Below, in pieces: positions 24,094 to 32,861 of a stretch of DNA of 64,000 bases. A program made the translations under genes and the position numbers. Within the stretch, counting starts at the first letter, position 1. The number at the start of each line of letters is the position of its first letter. Source of the DNA: Pseudotabrizicola formosa (GTDB taxonomy: Bacteria; Pseudomonadota; Alphaproteobacteria; Rhodobacterales; Rhodobacteraceae); assembly GCF_002900965.1 (NCBI RefSeq), contig NZ_PJOM01000005.1, positions 1 through 64,000 on the forward strand, read 5' to 3'. The notes beneath the pieces were generated by a model, which did not search any database, was not told where the DNA came from, and was given only the letters and a program-made list of their open reading frames with translations.

Positions 24094-25367
24094 CCCTTCT
24101 GGTATTCATCGTGTCGCTGCTGGGGTCGATGGCGCTGGGCGTGCCGGTGGCCTTCGCGCTGATTTTCTGCGGCGTCATGCTGATGTCGTTCATGGGCATG
24201 TTCAACACCCAGATCATCGCGCAGAACATGCTGATCGGGGCCGATACCTTCACGCTGCTGGCGATTCCGTTCTTCATCCTCGCGGGCGAGCTGATGAATG
24301 CGGGTGGTCTGTCCAAGCGCATCATAGAATTTGCGATTACCTGCGTCGGCCATATCCGGGGCGGGCTTGGTCTGGTTGCGATCATTGCGGCAGTCATCAT
24401 GGCATCGATCTCTGGGTCGGCTGCGGCGGATACGGCGGCGCTGGCCGCAATCCTGATTCCGATGATGGCGAAGGCGGGCTATAACGTGCCGCGTTCAGCG
24501 GGGCTCATCGCGGCGGGCGGCGTCATCGCACCCGTGATCCCACCGTCGATGGCCTTCATCATCTTTGGCGTTGCCGCCAATGTCTCGATCTCGCAGCTGT
24601 TCATGGCGGGGATCGTGCCGGGAATGCTGATGGCGGTTGCCCTTGTGGTGACCTGGCTGATCGTCGCCCGCAACGACAATGTAGAAACACTGCCACGGGT
24701 CGGATGGGCAGAGCGCGGCCGCGCGTCGGGTCGGGCGGCTTGGGCGCTCGGCATGCCGGTGATCATTCTGGGCGGCATCAAGATGGGCGTGGTCACGCCG
24801 ACCGAGGCGGCCGTCATTGCGGCCTTCTATGCGCTGTTTGTCGGCATGGTCATCTACCGCGAACTCAAGGTTTCCGATTTGCTCGGCGTTCTGATCGCAG
24901 CTGGCCGCACAACAGCGGCCATCATGTTTCTGGTCTGCGCGGCGCTGGTTTCGGCCTGGCTGATCACTGCGGCCAATATCCCGAATGAAATCATCGGCTA
25001 CATCGAGCCGCTGATCGAGAGTCCAAAGCTCTTGATGCTGGTCCTCATGCTGCTGATCCTTGTAGTGGGCACGGCCCTTGATCTGACACCGACCATTCTG
25101 ATCCTGACCCCCGTGCTGATGCCGATTGTCGCGAAGGCCGGGATCGACCCGGTCTACTTTGGGGTCATGTTCATCATGAACTGCTGCATCGGCCTTTTGA
25201 CGCCGCCGGTGGGGGTGGTGCTGAACGTGGTCAGTGGCGTGGGACGCGTGCCGCTTGGCAAGGTCATTCGCGGCGTCTGGCCGTTCCTGATTGCTCAGAT
25301 TCTGGTGATCCTGTTGCTGGTGGCATTCCCCAGCATCGTGATCATTCCGGCAAGTTGGTTCTACTGA
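24090..25367 (+). CDS. TRAP transporter large permease, DctM type
   Basis: The 425-aa protein is an almost wholly hydrophobic 11- to 12-helix permease of the ion-transporter superfamily. Typical elements are LAIPFFILAGELMNAGG, IMASISGSAAADTAALAAI, GGVIAPVIPPS and the second-repeat segments LDLTPTILILTPVLMPI and GLLTPPVGVVLN. Length and topology are normal. ATGA overlap with DctQ shows coupled translation. It moves the solute delivered by the DctP protein that follows. Confidence 0.93.
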   Translation: MTLLVFIVSLLGSMALGVPVAFALIFCGVMLMSFMGMFNTQIIAQNMLIGADTFTLLAIPFFILAGELMNAGGLSKRIIEFAITCVGHIRGGLGLVAIIAAVIMASISGSAAADTAALAAILIPMMAKAGYNVPRSAGLIAAGGVIAPVIPPSMAFIIFGVAANVSISQLFMAGIVPGMLMAVALVVTWLIVARNDNVETLPRVGWAERGRASGRAAWALGMPVIILGGIKMGVVTPTEAAVIAAFYALFVGMVIYRELKVSDLLGVLIAAGRTTAAIMFLVCAALVSAWLITAANIPNEIIGYIEPLIESPKLLMLVLMLLILVVGTALDLTPTILILTPVLMPIVAKAGIDPVYFGVMFIMNCCIGLLTPPVGVVLNVVSGVGRVPLGKVIRGVWPFLIAQILVILLLVAFPSIVIIPASWFY

Positions 25368-25390
25368 CGACACATCCAAGGGAGGATACT

Positions 25391-26404
25391 ATGAAACATT
25401 CCACACTGAAGACGGCGCTTTTCCTGACGACGGTTATCGCAGCGGCGAGTCCGGCCTTTGCCCAGTTCACCGAACGCACGTTCCGCGTCTCGAACGGTAT
25501 CAACGAAGACCATCCGGTTGCCGTTGGCATGCAGGCCATGCAGGTGTGCCTGGATGAAAAGACCGGCGGCATGATGAAGATGCAGGGCTTCTGGGGCGGT
25601 GCTCTGGGCGGGGACCTGCAGGCCACGCAGGCCGTGCGCAGCGGGCTGCAAGAGGCGGTGGTGACCTCGTCTTCCCCGCTGGTTGGGATGGAACCGGCGC
25701 TGGGTGTCTTTGACCTGCCCTTCCTGTTCCGCACCCCGGAAGAAGCTTATGCGGTGATGGACGGACCGTTTGGCGAAAGCCTAAATGAAAAACTGGATGC
25801 GGTCGGTCTGGTCAACCTTGGCTATTGGGAAAATGGCTTCCGCAACATGTCAAACTCGCAGCGGCCCATCGAGACATGGGAAGATTTCGAGGGCATGAAG
25901 GTGCGGGTGATGCAGAACAACATCTTCCTCGACACCTTCTCGAACTTTGGCGCGAATGCCACGCCGATGTCTTTTGGCGAAGTGTTCTCGGCGTTGGAAA
26001 CCAAGGCGATTGATGCACAGGAAAACCCCTATGTGACCATCGACACCTCGAAGTTCTATGAGGTTCAGTCCTACATCAGCGAAACCCGGCATGCCTATAC
26101 GCCGTTCCTGTTCCTGTTCTCGAAGGCGATCTTCGAAACCTATTCGCCCGAAGAACAGCAGGCCCTGCGCGATTGCGCCACTGTCGGGCGCGATGTCGAA
26201 CGCGCGGCCATTCAGGAACTAAACCTGGAGTCGCTGGCCAAGATGGAAGCGGCCGGGTTGAAGTTCAACACGATCTCGCCGGAAGATCAGGCAGAGATGC
26301 TGGCCAAGTCGCAGGTCGTCTATGACAAGCACAAGGAGTCGATCGGTGCGGATGTCGTCGATCAGGTGCAGCAGATTCTGAGCGAATTGCGCGCAGCCCA
26401 GTAA
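25391..26404 (+). CDS. TRAP transporter substrate-binding protein, DctP type
   Basis: The 337-aa precursor carries a Sec signal (MKHSTLKTALFLTTVIAAAS, cleaved near AFAQ). The mature DctP fold has the carboxylate-binding arginine region MKVRVMQNNIFLDTF near residue 170-185 and the ETKAIDAQENPYVTI segment near 205-220 that closes the ligand site. Relatives bind sugar acids and uronates. GGAGG is 6-10 bases before the ATG. With DenD, dehydratase and XylX-like genes beside it, an aldonic or tetronic acid is the likely ligand. Confidence 0.9.
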   Translation: MKHSTLKTALFLTTVIAAASPAFAQFTERTFRVSNGINEDHPVAVGMQAMQVCLDEKTGGMMKMQGFWGGALGGDLQATQAVRSGLQEAVVTSSSPLVGMEPALGVFDLPFLFRTPEEAYAVMDGPFGESLNEKLDAVGLVNLGYWENGFRNMSNSQRPIETWEDFEGMKVRVMQNNIFLDTFSNFGANATPMSFGEVFSALETKAIDAQENPYVTIDTSKFYEVQSYISETRHAYTPFLFLFSKAIFETYSPEEQQALRDCATVGRDVERAAIQELNLESLAKMEAAGLKFNTISPEDQAEMLAKSQVVYDKHKESIGADVVDQVQQILSELRAAQ

Positions 26405-26435
26405 AGGCAAACTGAGTGACATAGACACGAACCAA

Positions 26436-26465
26436 GCGCCCGGGGTCGATATCGGCTCCGGGCGC
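26436..26465 (+). terminator. GC-rich hairpin after the TRAP binding-protein gene
   Basis: GCGCCCGG at 26436-26443 pairs with CCGGGCGC at 26458-26465 across a 14-base loop. No T-tract follows, so it is more likely a pause or processing hairpin that protects the upstream message than a full terminator before the DMT gene. Confidence 0.35.
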
Positions 26466-26488
26466 CTGGATGATCACAGGGCCTTGAG

Positions 26489-27346
26489 ATGAAACCGAAA
26501 CTGACGGGCAACACCGCCGGCATTCTTTTGATGTTGCTCGGTATGGCTGCCTTTGCCGGAAATGATGCCATCGGCAAATGGCTGGTTGCCGATTACGGTG
26601 TGGCGCAGGTGATTTTGCTGCGCTCTGTGGCAGCACTGCTGATCATGGCCCCTTTTATCCTGCGCGGTGGCCAGGTTGTTGCCCGCATCCGCTCTGCCCC
26701 CCGCCCCGACCTGCAGGCCCTGCGCGCGGTTTGCGCCACGGCCGAAGTTTTCTGTTTTTATGCCGCCGTGTATTACATGCCCTTGGCTGATGTAATGGCG
26801 TTCTGGATGGCGGCCCCGATCTATGTTGTGGCAATCTCGCCCTTTCTGTTGGGCGAACGCGTTGGCAGGCGGACTTGGATGGCGGTTGCGGTCGGCTTTG
26901 TCGGTGTGCTGATCCTTCTTGCCCCCTCGCTCCAGCTTTCCGGCCCCGGGGCCCTTTTTGCCCTGTTGGGCACCGCAGCCTTTGCTGCCATCATGATTCT
27001 AGGCCGGTCCCTGCGCGAAACCGCTGACCGTGATCTGGTCCTTTTTCAGCTGGTGGCGGCGGGTGTTGCCGGGCTGGCCTTCGCGCCCTTTGACTGGCAG
27101 CCGATCCGTTCGGGCGGGGATCTGGCCCTGTTGTTTCTGTTGGGGGTGGTGGCGACCGCCGCACATATGCTGGTGACCCGGGCCCTGAAACTGGCTGATG
27201 CCTCCGTGGTGGCACCCTTGCAATATTCGTTGCTGGTCTGGGGCGTTGTCTTTGGATTTCTGATGTTCGGGGACGTGCCTGCGCCGGCTATGCTGATCGG
27301 GGCGCTGCTTATCGTATCATCAGGGCTGATCGTTCTGCGCCGCTGA
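26489..27346 (+). CDS. EamA/DMT-family transporter
   Basis: This 285-aa inner-membrane protein has ten hydrophobic helices arranged as two EamA repeats. GMAAFAGNDAIGKWL is in the first repeat, VYYMPLADVMAFWMAAPIYV next to it, and the second repeat ends with APLQYSLLVWGVVFGFLMFGD. Such proteins export or import small metabolites and amino acids. It is the last gene of the plus-strand arm, 84 bases after the DctP gene, and might release an overflow product. Its link to the sugar-acid pathway is inferred from position alone. Confidence 0.85.
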   Translation: MKPKLTGNTAGILLMLLGMAAFAGNDAIGKWLVADYGVAQVILLRSVAALLIMAPFILRGGQVVARIRSAPRPDLQALRAVCATAEVFCFYAAVYYMPLADVMAFWMAAPIYVVAISPFLLGERVGRRTWMAVAVGFVGVLILLAPSLQLSGPGALFALLGTAAFAAIMILGRSLRETADRDLVLFQLVAAGVAGLAFAPFDWQPIRSGGDLALLFLLGVVATAAHMLVTRALKLADASVVAPLQYSLLVWGVVFGFLMFGDVPAPAMLIGALLIVSSGLIVLRR

Positions 27347-27375
27347 ACTCGGTCTGCGGGGGGGCGTCAGGCCGA

Positions 27376-27693
27376 TCACGGCAGGGCCTGACAGGTCGTC
27401 AGGGTCACAACCGGCCAGAGGGTCAACAGGCTGGCGCACACTCCTATCCATCCGGTCATACGCAGCAGTCGGTGCTCCAGTGCCGGGCCCGTTGGTGCCG
27501 CCCGCAACAGCACAAGATGCACCGCCAGCCCCCCCAGCCAGACGGCGACCATGGCCACACCGTGCAATGACCCGAAGGGCGTGGAGACCGAAGGCCAGCC
27601 CCGGGCGCAGCCCAGACCATGCAGGGCATAGACCGCCGAGAAAAGACCCGCCCACAAGATCAGCGGGGCGGAAAAGGCCGCCAGCCAGCGCAT
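27376..27693 (-). CDS. small three-helix membrane protein of the alternative oxidase operon
   Basis: This 105-aa hydrophobic protein has three predicted helices (about 4-24, 34-60 and 76-100). Its start overlaps the oxidase subunit I stop as TGATG at 27693, so it is translationally coupled. I do not recognise a family with certainty. Size and position match the small subunit or assembly protein found after fused subunit I-III genes. It has no cysteine pair or histidine cluster that would suggest a redox centre. Confidence 0.7.
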   Translation of the reverse strand: MRWLAAFSAPLILWAGLFSAVYALHGLGCARGWPSVSTPFGSLHGVAMVAVWLGGLAVHLVLLRAAPTGPALEHRLLRMTGWIGVCASLLTLWPVVTLTTCQALP

Positions 27694-30242
27694 CAGGCGA
27701 TCTCCTGCAAGGTGATGACCAAGGCCGAGATCGCGGCTGTTACGGCTGCAAAATCCTGCCACAGCCGCCAGACCGGTGCCGTCCCTCTCCGGCCAAGTGA
27801 CACCCGTCCATGACGATCATCGGTCCATGTCCGCAAGCCAAGCAAGGTGGCAATGCCCGCATGTACCGCGGCATAGGCCAAAAGAATGCCACGCAGGGCG
27901 TCGCGCGCGTGCTGACGGGGATCATCTAGCATGAGTGCCGCCCCCGCAATCGCCAGCAGCGCCACGCATCCCGCTGCGGTGCCAAGCAGAGCCCACAGCT
28001 GACCATGCGGGCTGGCACGGCCATCCTCGGCGCGGCGGGCCGCCAGCGCGGCAAAGGCCAGCATCAGAACAATGACGCTTGCCGTCAGCGGGGCCAGCAG
28101 CATGGGCAAGTCTGACGCCGGCGCAGGCCATCCTGGTGCCACGACTGACAGAAACGCCACACCGAACAGCAGCGAAGCAAACAGGGTGCCATCTGCGACC
28201 AGCGTGGCCACTGCCCCGCGATAGGCCAGAGAGCCGCGCGTGTGCCAGTGCAGGGGCAGCGCCAGATCCGGCGTCACGGCGACCGCCGCATGGTCTCGGG
28301 TGGTGCCCATGATATCGCCCCAGCGCCAGACGGCCAGGACGATCAGCCCCAAGGCCAGCGGGACAAGCCAATAGAGTCCGGCAAGCAAAAGCCCTACCAG
28401 AGTGCCGATGGCACCCGCTGTGATCAACGGCAGCACCGTGTTGCCGGGCAGTACGGCCACATGTGACGGTTTGCCCGTGCCAGGATCGACCACCAGAAGT
28501 TCGCGCCAACCACGGGGCGCACCGGGCAAAAGTCCTTCTCCGCGTGCCAGCGGCAAGATGAGGTCTGGCCCTTTGGGGCCCTGCATCGGAAGCGAGGCAA
28601 AGTTGTAGGCCGGTGCCGGCAGCACCATCGCCCAGTCCAGCGTGTCGGCCTGCCAGGGGTTGCGGCGGCTTTGGCGGCCAAAGAGAAATTGCATCGCGAT
28701 GTCAAAGGCAAACAGCGCAAATCCGGTGGCCATGACCATGCTGAAGATCGACGAGATCAGATTGGGCAACACCCATTCCGGATTGTCAGGATAGATGTCG
28801 ATCCGCCGTGGCATGCCCAGAAGTCCGGTCAGGTGCATGATGAAGAACGTGCCGTGAAAGCCGATGAGCACCAGCCAGAATGCGCCCTCTCCCAGACCCT
28901 TGATGCGCCTGCGCCCCGAAATCAGCGGCATCCAGTACGTAACGGCCGCCATCATCGGGAAGACAAAGCCGCCGATCAGCACATAATGCAGATGTGCCGT
29001 GACGAAGGCGGTGTCATGCGCCTGCCAGTTGAACGGCACGATCGCCAGCATGACCCCGGTCAACCCGCCCATGACAAAGGTCAGAAAGAACCCCAGCGCA
29101 TAGAGCATCGGCAGATGCAGTTGCGGACGGCCTTTCCAGATTGTTCCGATCCAGGCAAACACCTGTACCGCTGTCGGCACGGCCACCAGCGCCGAGGCGG
29201 CACTGAAGAATGCCAACGCCATATGCGGAATGCCCACCGCAAACATGTGATGGACCCACAGCCCGAAAGACAGGAACACCAGGCCCATCACCGCCGCCAC
29301 GATCGCGCCGTAGCCCAGGATCGTGGTGCGGCACATCACCGGGATCAGGGTTGACAGCGCCCCGGCTGCGGGGAGGAAGATGATGTAGACCTCTGGGTGG
29401 CCGAACAGCCAGAACAGATGCTGCCAGAGCAGCGGGTCTCCGCCGCGCGCCACGTCAAAGAACGGCCAGTCAAAGGCCCGCTCGACCTCGAGCAATATCG
29501 ACCCGAGGATGAGAGGCGGAAACCCCACCAGCATCATGGCGGCAGTGCCAAGCATGTACCAGCCCATCAGCGGCATCTGGGTCAGCGCCATATTGGCCGC
29601 ACGGCAGAACAGGATGGTCACGGTAATCTCGACCGCCGCCGCGACGGCTGAAATCTCGACAAAGGTGACGCCGATCAGCCAGATATCGGCATTGATCCCC
29701 GGTGTGTAGGTCTTGTCGGACAGCGGAGTATACATGAACCAGCCGCCATCGGGGGCCACACCGCCCAACAGTGACAAGACAATGATCAGCCCGCCAAACA
29801 AATAGCACCAGTACCCCAGTGCCGACAGACGCGGGAATGCCATGTCCCGCGCCCCAAGGATCTTGGGCAACAGCCACAGTGCCAAGCCTTCGAGCATCGG
29901 GATTGCGAACAGAAACATCATGATGCTGCCGTGCATCGTGAAGATCTGGTTATACAATGCGGTGTCAAGGAAGTCGCCGCGCGGCGTGGCCAGTTGCGCC
30001 CGGATCAGCATCGACAAGACACCGCCGATGGCAAAGAACACGAAAGCCGTCGCCATGAAGCGCAGGCCGATGGTGGTGTGGTTGACCGAGGTCAGTGTTC
30101 CGCGCCAACCTGGCGCATCGGTCCAGACTTTGGTCAGCTCCTTGTGCAGGCGCAGGGCGCGTTGCTGCGGGTTGGGGGTAAAGCTCTCCGCAACGGCCAG
30201 CAACGGATCTGAACCGGTTTTGCTCTGTGATCCCGTTGTCAT
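27693..30242 (-). CDS. fused cytochrome c oxidase subunit I-III (alternative aa3-type)
   Basis: The 849-aa inner-membrane protein reduces oxygen. Subunit I occupies about 1-560: the haem ligands are His104 (FTMHGSIMMF) and His417/His419 (VTAHLHYV), CuB ligands His282, His331 and His332, the cross-linked Tyr286 and Glu284 in GHPEVY, and the D-channel Asp133 (ARDMAFPR). The K-channel lysine of the PTGxK motif is absent; the protein reads VPTAVQVFAW with Gln360. From about 600 to the end several extra helices resemble a degenerate subunit III (VADGTLFASLLFGVAF; VWRLWQDFAAV). Start ATG overlaps the subunit II stop (ATGA). The fusion type recalls the alternative CoxMNOP oxidases of rhizobia. Confidence 0.92.
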   Translation of the reverse strand: MTTGSQSKTGSDPLLAVAESFTPNPQQRALRLHKELTKVWTDAPGWRGTLTSVNHTTIGLRFMATAFVFFAIGGVLSMLIRAQLATPRGDFLDTALYNQIFTMHGSIMMFLFAIPMLEGLALWLLPKILGARDMAFPRLSALGYWCYLFGGLIIVLSLLGGVAPDGGWFMYTPLSDKTYTPGINADIWLIGVTFVEISAVAAAVEITVTILFCRAANMALTQMPLMGWYMLGTAAMMLVGFPPLILGSILLEVERAFDWPFFDVARGGDPLLWQHLFWLFGHPEVYIIFLPAAGALSTLIPVMCRTTILGYGAIVAAVMGLVFLSFGLWVHHMFAVGIPHMALAFFSAASALVAVPTAVQVFAWIGTIWKGRPQLHLPMLYALGFFLTFVMGGLTGVMLAIVPFNWQAHDTAFVTAHLHYVLIGGFVFPMMAAVTYWMPLISGRRRIKGLGEGAFWLVLIGFHGTFFIMHLTGLLGMPRRIDIYPDNPEWVLPNLISSIFSMVMATGFALFAFDIAMQFLFGRQSRRNPWQADTLDWAMVLPAPAYNFASLPMQGPKGPDLILPLARGEGLLPGAPRGWRELLVVDPGTGKPSHVAVLPGNTVLPLITAGAIGTLVGLLLAGLYWLVPLALGLIVLAVWRWGDIMGTTRDHAAVAVTPDLALPLHWHTRGSLAYRGAVATLVADGTLFASLLFGVAFLSVVAPGWPAPASDLPMLLAPLTASVIVLMLAFAALAARRAEDGRASPHGQLWALLGTAAGCVALLAIAGAALMLDDPRQHARDALRGILLAYAAVHAGIATLLGLRTWTDDRHGRVSLGRRGTAPVWRLWQDFAAVTAAISALVITLQEIA

Positions 30243-30907
30243 GGCGAATCCTCCGGGCCGAACACATCAGCCTGCAGGTCGGGGAAGTCCCCCTCAGGGT
30301 AGACAACCACGGAAAACCGCATGGCACTGTGACCCACCCCGCAGAATTCGGCGCATAGGCCTTCGAGCACCTCGGGCACATCGGCCTGCAGTCGGGCGAG
30401 GTTCACCCGGCCCGGCACCGCATCCATCTTGCCGCCAAGGCGCGGCACCCAGAAGCTGTGAATGACATCGCTTGATGTGATCTCGATATCGAACGGCCGA
30501 CCCGCAGGCACGTAAAGCACGCCCTGCGTGACAATGGCTGTGCCATCAGGCCCGGGCTGTGTAAACTCCCAGCCCCATTGCTGGGCATGTGCCGCGACAC
30601 GCAGCGCGCCATCAGCACGGGCCAGGATGCGTTCGCCCACCCAGACGCCATAGGCCACAAGGACCACGAGCACCGACATGGTAAAGCCGACGCCCAGCCC
30701 CCAGATCCAGAGCCGTTCATTTCCCGTCCGGTTGGGGCCGCTCCGCCAGGCCAATGTCAGCAAAAGCAAGACCAGACCAGTGATTATCGCAGACCCGATC
30801 AGCATGGCCCACCACAGTCCCGCGACCATCTGTGACGATGGCCCTGCCGGGTCCAGCGTCGATAAAGGGCCGCCACAGCCCGTCAGGCAGGGAACAAAAA
30901 TCCCCAT
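30239..30907 (-). CDS. cytochrome c oxidase subunit II
   Basis: This 222-aa subunit accepts electrons from cytochrome c. The N terminus has a lipobox-like LTGC (Cys11), then two membrane helices (about 28-52 and 66-90). The periplasmic cupredoxin domain has the aromatic patch QQWGWEF and a complete CuA site: His150 (DVIHSFWVP), Cys185, Glu187, Cys189, His193 and Met196 (CAEFCGVGHSAM). I start at ATG 30907, which places the lipobox at a normal distance; the Shine-Dalgarno signal is weak (GGAAC). It is the first gene of the oxidase operon and is divergent from the DUF2231 gene. Confidence 0.92.
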   Translation of the reverse strand: MGIFVPCLTGCGGPLSTLDPAGPSSQMVAGLWWAMLIGSAIITGLVLLLLTLAWRSGPNRTGNERLWIWGLGVGFTMSVLVVLVAYGVWVGERILARADGALRVAAHAQQWGWEFTQPGPDGTAIVTQGVLYVPAGRPFDIEITSSDVIHSFWVPRLGGKMDAVPGRVNLARLQADVPEVLEGLCAEFCGVGHSAMRFSVVVYPEGDFPDLQADVFGPEDSP

Positions 30908-30973
30908 CCGCGCTTTGTTCCGGTAGCGTGGCTTTTTGCCTCGCCCTGACTCAGGCTGTTTGAAAGGCCCGCC

Positions 30974-31489
30974 ATGACCCGCAAGCCGTCTCGCCACTTT
31001 GTCGACCCCATCCAGAAATTCGACGCCTTTGACGATACGGAATCCGCCGTCGCCATTGCCGGACACCCGCTGCATGCGATGATGGTCGCCTTTCCCATCA
31101 CACTGGCGTTCTGCACTTTTGCGGCTGACGGGCTTTATTGGTGGACCGGGGACGCTTTCTGGCCGCGCGTGGCCATCTGGTCGGCCGGAGTGGGTTTTTT
31201 CATTGGTGTTCTGGCCGGCATTGTCGGCACCGTCGAACTGCTTGCCGTGCGCGGCATTCGCGTGCGCTCGGCCAGCTGGACGCATTTCATCCTGGCAGTC
31301 ATGCTGCTGTCGCTGCTGGGGGTGAACTGGGCGATCCGCCATGATGATGCTCAAGCCATTGTCTTGCCTTGGGGAATGCTGGTCTCGGCAATCTGTGCCG
31401 GGATGACAGCGATCACCGGATGGCATGGCGGTAAACTGGTGTTTGACTACCAGATCGGGACGAAAGATGATCACAGGGACCCCCCCTGA
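30974..31489 (+). CDS. DUF2231-family membrane protein
   Basis: This 171-aa protein has four hydrophobic helices with the family marks GHPLHAMMVAFPITL near residues 30-44 and TGWHGGKLVFDYQIG near the end. The histidines in the first motif and at the helix ends could bind haem, as has been suggested for relatives near oxidases; that is not proved. GAAAGG is 6 bases before the ATG. Its 3' end overlaps the convergent CopD-like gene by 19 bases. It stands between the two halves of the oxidase cluster on the opposite strand. Confidence 0.8.
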   Translation: MTRKPSRHFVDPIQKFDAFDDTESAVAIAGHPLHAMMVAFPITLAFCTFAADGLYWWTGDAFWPRVAIWSAGVGFFIGVLAGIVGTVELLAVRGIRVRSASWTHFILAVMLLSLLGVNWAIRHDDAQAIVLPWGMLVSAICAGMTAITGWHGGKLVFDYQIGTKDDHRDPP

Positions 31490-31947
31490 GGTTCAAGCGC
31501 CACTGCGGGCAAGAGGTTTGCCAGCCAGGCCAGATCAGGCTTGGCCAGGACCAGCCACAGGATGACCGCGATCTGCGTCAGCACCAGCGGCAGACCGATC
31601 AAGGGTGGCGGCATCTTGTAACGCCCCCCGGTTTCACCGGATCTCAGGATCAGATGGCCGAGCCAGGCGTGTACCAGCACCATCCCCGCCACGAAGGCCA
31701 GCTTGACCAGGAGCCATGGGTCATAAACCTCGGCCAGAAAAATCAGCAGGGTACCTGCTACAATGGCCACAATGGCCGCGGGCGAGGCAAAGGCGATGTA
31801 GCCGTAATGGGTGATCAGCCGATATTCCGTGAAGTCCGATTGCGTCTTGGCCCGTCGGTAATGGTGCAGCAATACGGGAAGACTCACCAATGCCGCCGAC
31901 CAGCACAGCAAAGCTGCAATGTGCACGAACTTTACAACTGCGATCAC
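31471..31947 (-). CDS. CopD-like membrane protein
   Basis: This 158-aa four-helix inner-membrane protein opens with AVVKFVHIAALLCWSAALVSLPVLL, the first copper-resistance CopD-type segment (His near residue 8, split here by the helix). Further His residues lie at helix ends (HHYRR, THYGY, HAWLGH). I start at a GTG at 31947 that overlaps the CtaG stop (GTGA); an ATG 7 codons upstream at 31968 is possible. In context it probably helps copper or haem delivery to the oxidase. It could also be a YeaB/hemJ-like relative. Confidence 0.7.
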   Translation of the reverse strand: MIAVVKFVHIAALLCWSAALVSLPVLLHHYRRAKTQSDFTEYRLITHYGYIAFASPAAIVAIVAGTLLIFLAEVYDPWLLVKLAFVAGMVLVHAWLGHLILRSGETGGRYKMPPPLIGLPLVLTQIAVILWLVLAKPDLAWLANLLPAVALEPQGGSL

Positions 31948-32708
31948 GACACGAACCCCCGCGACCATGCGCGTGTACAGATGCGAAAGGCCAGGGCAGC
32001 AAGAGGCAAGAAGCCCGGCACCCACATGATCAGCCCCGCCAGCTGCTGATCCGCCAGAAGGCTCAGACCATAGGCCTCCGTGCCGAGCAAATGCAGCGGA
32101 TAAAGCGCCGTTGGTGCAAAGGTCAGCACCGCCCCGATCAAGCCCATGATCCCCGCGAGCGCGGCGATCTGAAGGGCATCCATGAACACCACTTCGGCTT
32201 GCTGCTTGGGGCGCAGGACCGCTGACCAGAACACCCAGGCCGGGCCCAGCAGGGCAGCCTGCATCAGCCAATAGAGCGCCTCACTGTTCCAGGCAGCGGC
32301 ATAGACTGACGGGACATGCCAAGCCAAAACCGCGCCCGCGGTCAGGATAAAGCCGATCCTGCCTGCGGCATGGAACAGCGGGAGGGCAATGGCGAGGGCC
32401 GGGGCAATCACGCTGATCAGAAGAATATGATGGACCGACCGGGCTGCAAACAGCGCGACGGTCGCCGCACACAGGGGCGACACAAAGGCCAAGATCAGCC
32501 CTGCAAAGGCGATGGCCAGCGCCCGGTGCTGTGCGGGACCGGAGATTGCCCTGTGCTTCATCGCCATGAGGGCGAGGCCAAACCCCAAGCCCAATCCTGC
32601 CAAGAGCACGGGGTCGACGTTCCACGCCGCCCATACACCGTCGGGCGCGACCAAGGGCCCGCAATAGGGAGTGCTGCCTTCAAACTGTGACAACGGCATC
32701 AATTTCAT
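31944..32708 (-). CDS. cytochrome oxidase assembly protein, caa3-type CtaG
   Basis: The 254-aa polytopic protein (about seven helices) matches the caa3_CtaG family: an N-terminal YCGPLVAPDGVWAAWNVDP, SVHHILLISVIAPALAIA, HVPSVYAAAWNSEALYWLMQAALL (around residues 125-150) and a C-terminal LADQQLAGLIMWVPG. CtaG proteins of this type are needed for copper insertion into aa3/caa3 oxidases in Bacillus relatives. I start at ATG 32708; an in-frame GTG four codons upstream is possible. It is coupled to the CopD-like gene by a GTGA overlap. Confidence 0.85.
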   Translation of the reverse strand: MKLMPLSQFEGSTPYCGPLVAPDGVWAAWNVDPVLLAGLGLGFGLALMAMKHRAISGPAQHRALAIAFAGLILAFVSPLCAATVALFAARSVHHILLISVIAPALAIALPLFHAAGRIGFILTAGAVLAWHVPSVYAAAWNSEALYWLMQAALLGPAWVFWSAVLRPKQQAEVVFMDALQIAALAGIMGLIGAVLTFAPTALYPLHLLGTEAYGLSLLADQQLAGLIMWVPGFLPLAALAFRICTRAWSRGFVS

Positions 32709-32861
32709 TTGCGGCACCACAGGATCAGTCTTCCCTTATTGCAGTTAAGTGGCGGCAGGGCCAAAGCTTTGCGTAGGCATGCAAACATCCAGGGCAATGG
32801 CCCCGCTTCTCCTTTGGTGAGCACTGCCGGAGCACTGATCCAACCATGGCAATCGCACAGA

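Noticed and set aside
24495-25379. Minus-strand His/Asp/Gln-rich open frame of 294 codons
   Set aside because: It is antisense to DctM. The odd composition is the complement of hydrophobic membrane codons.
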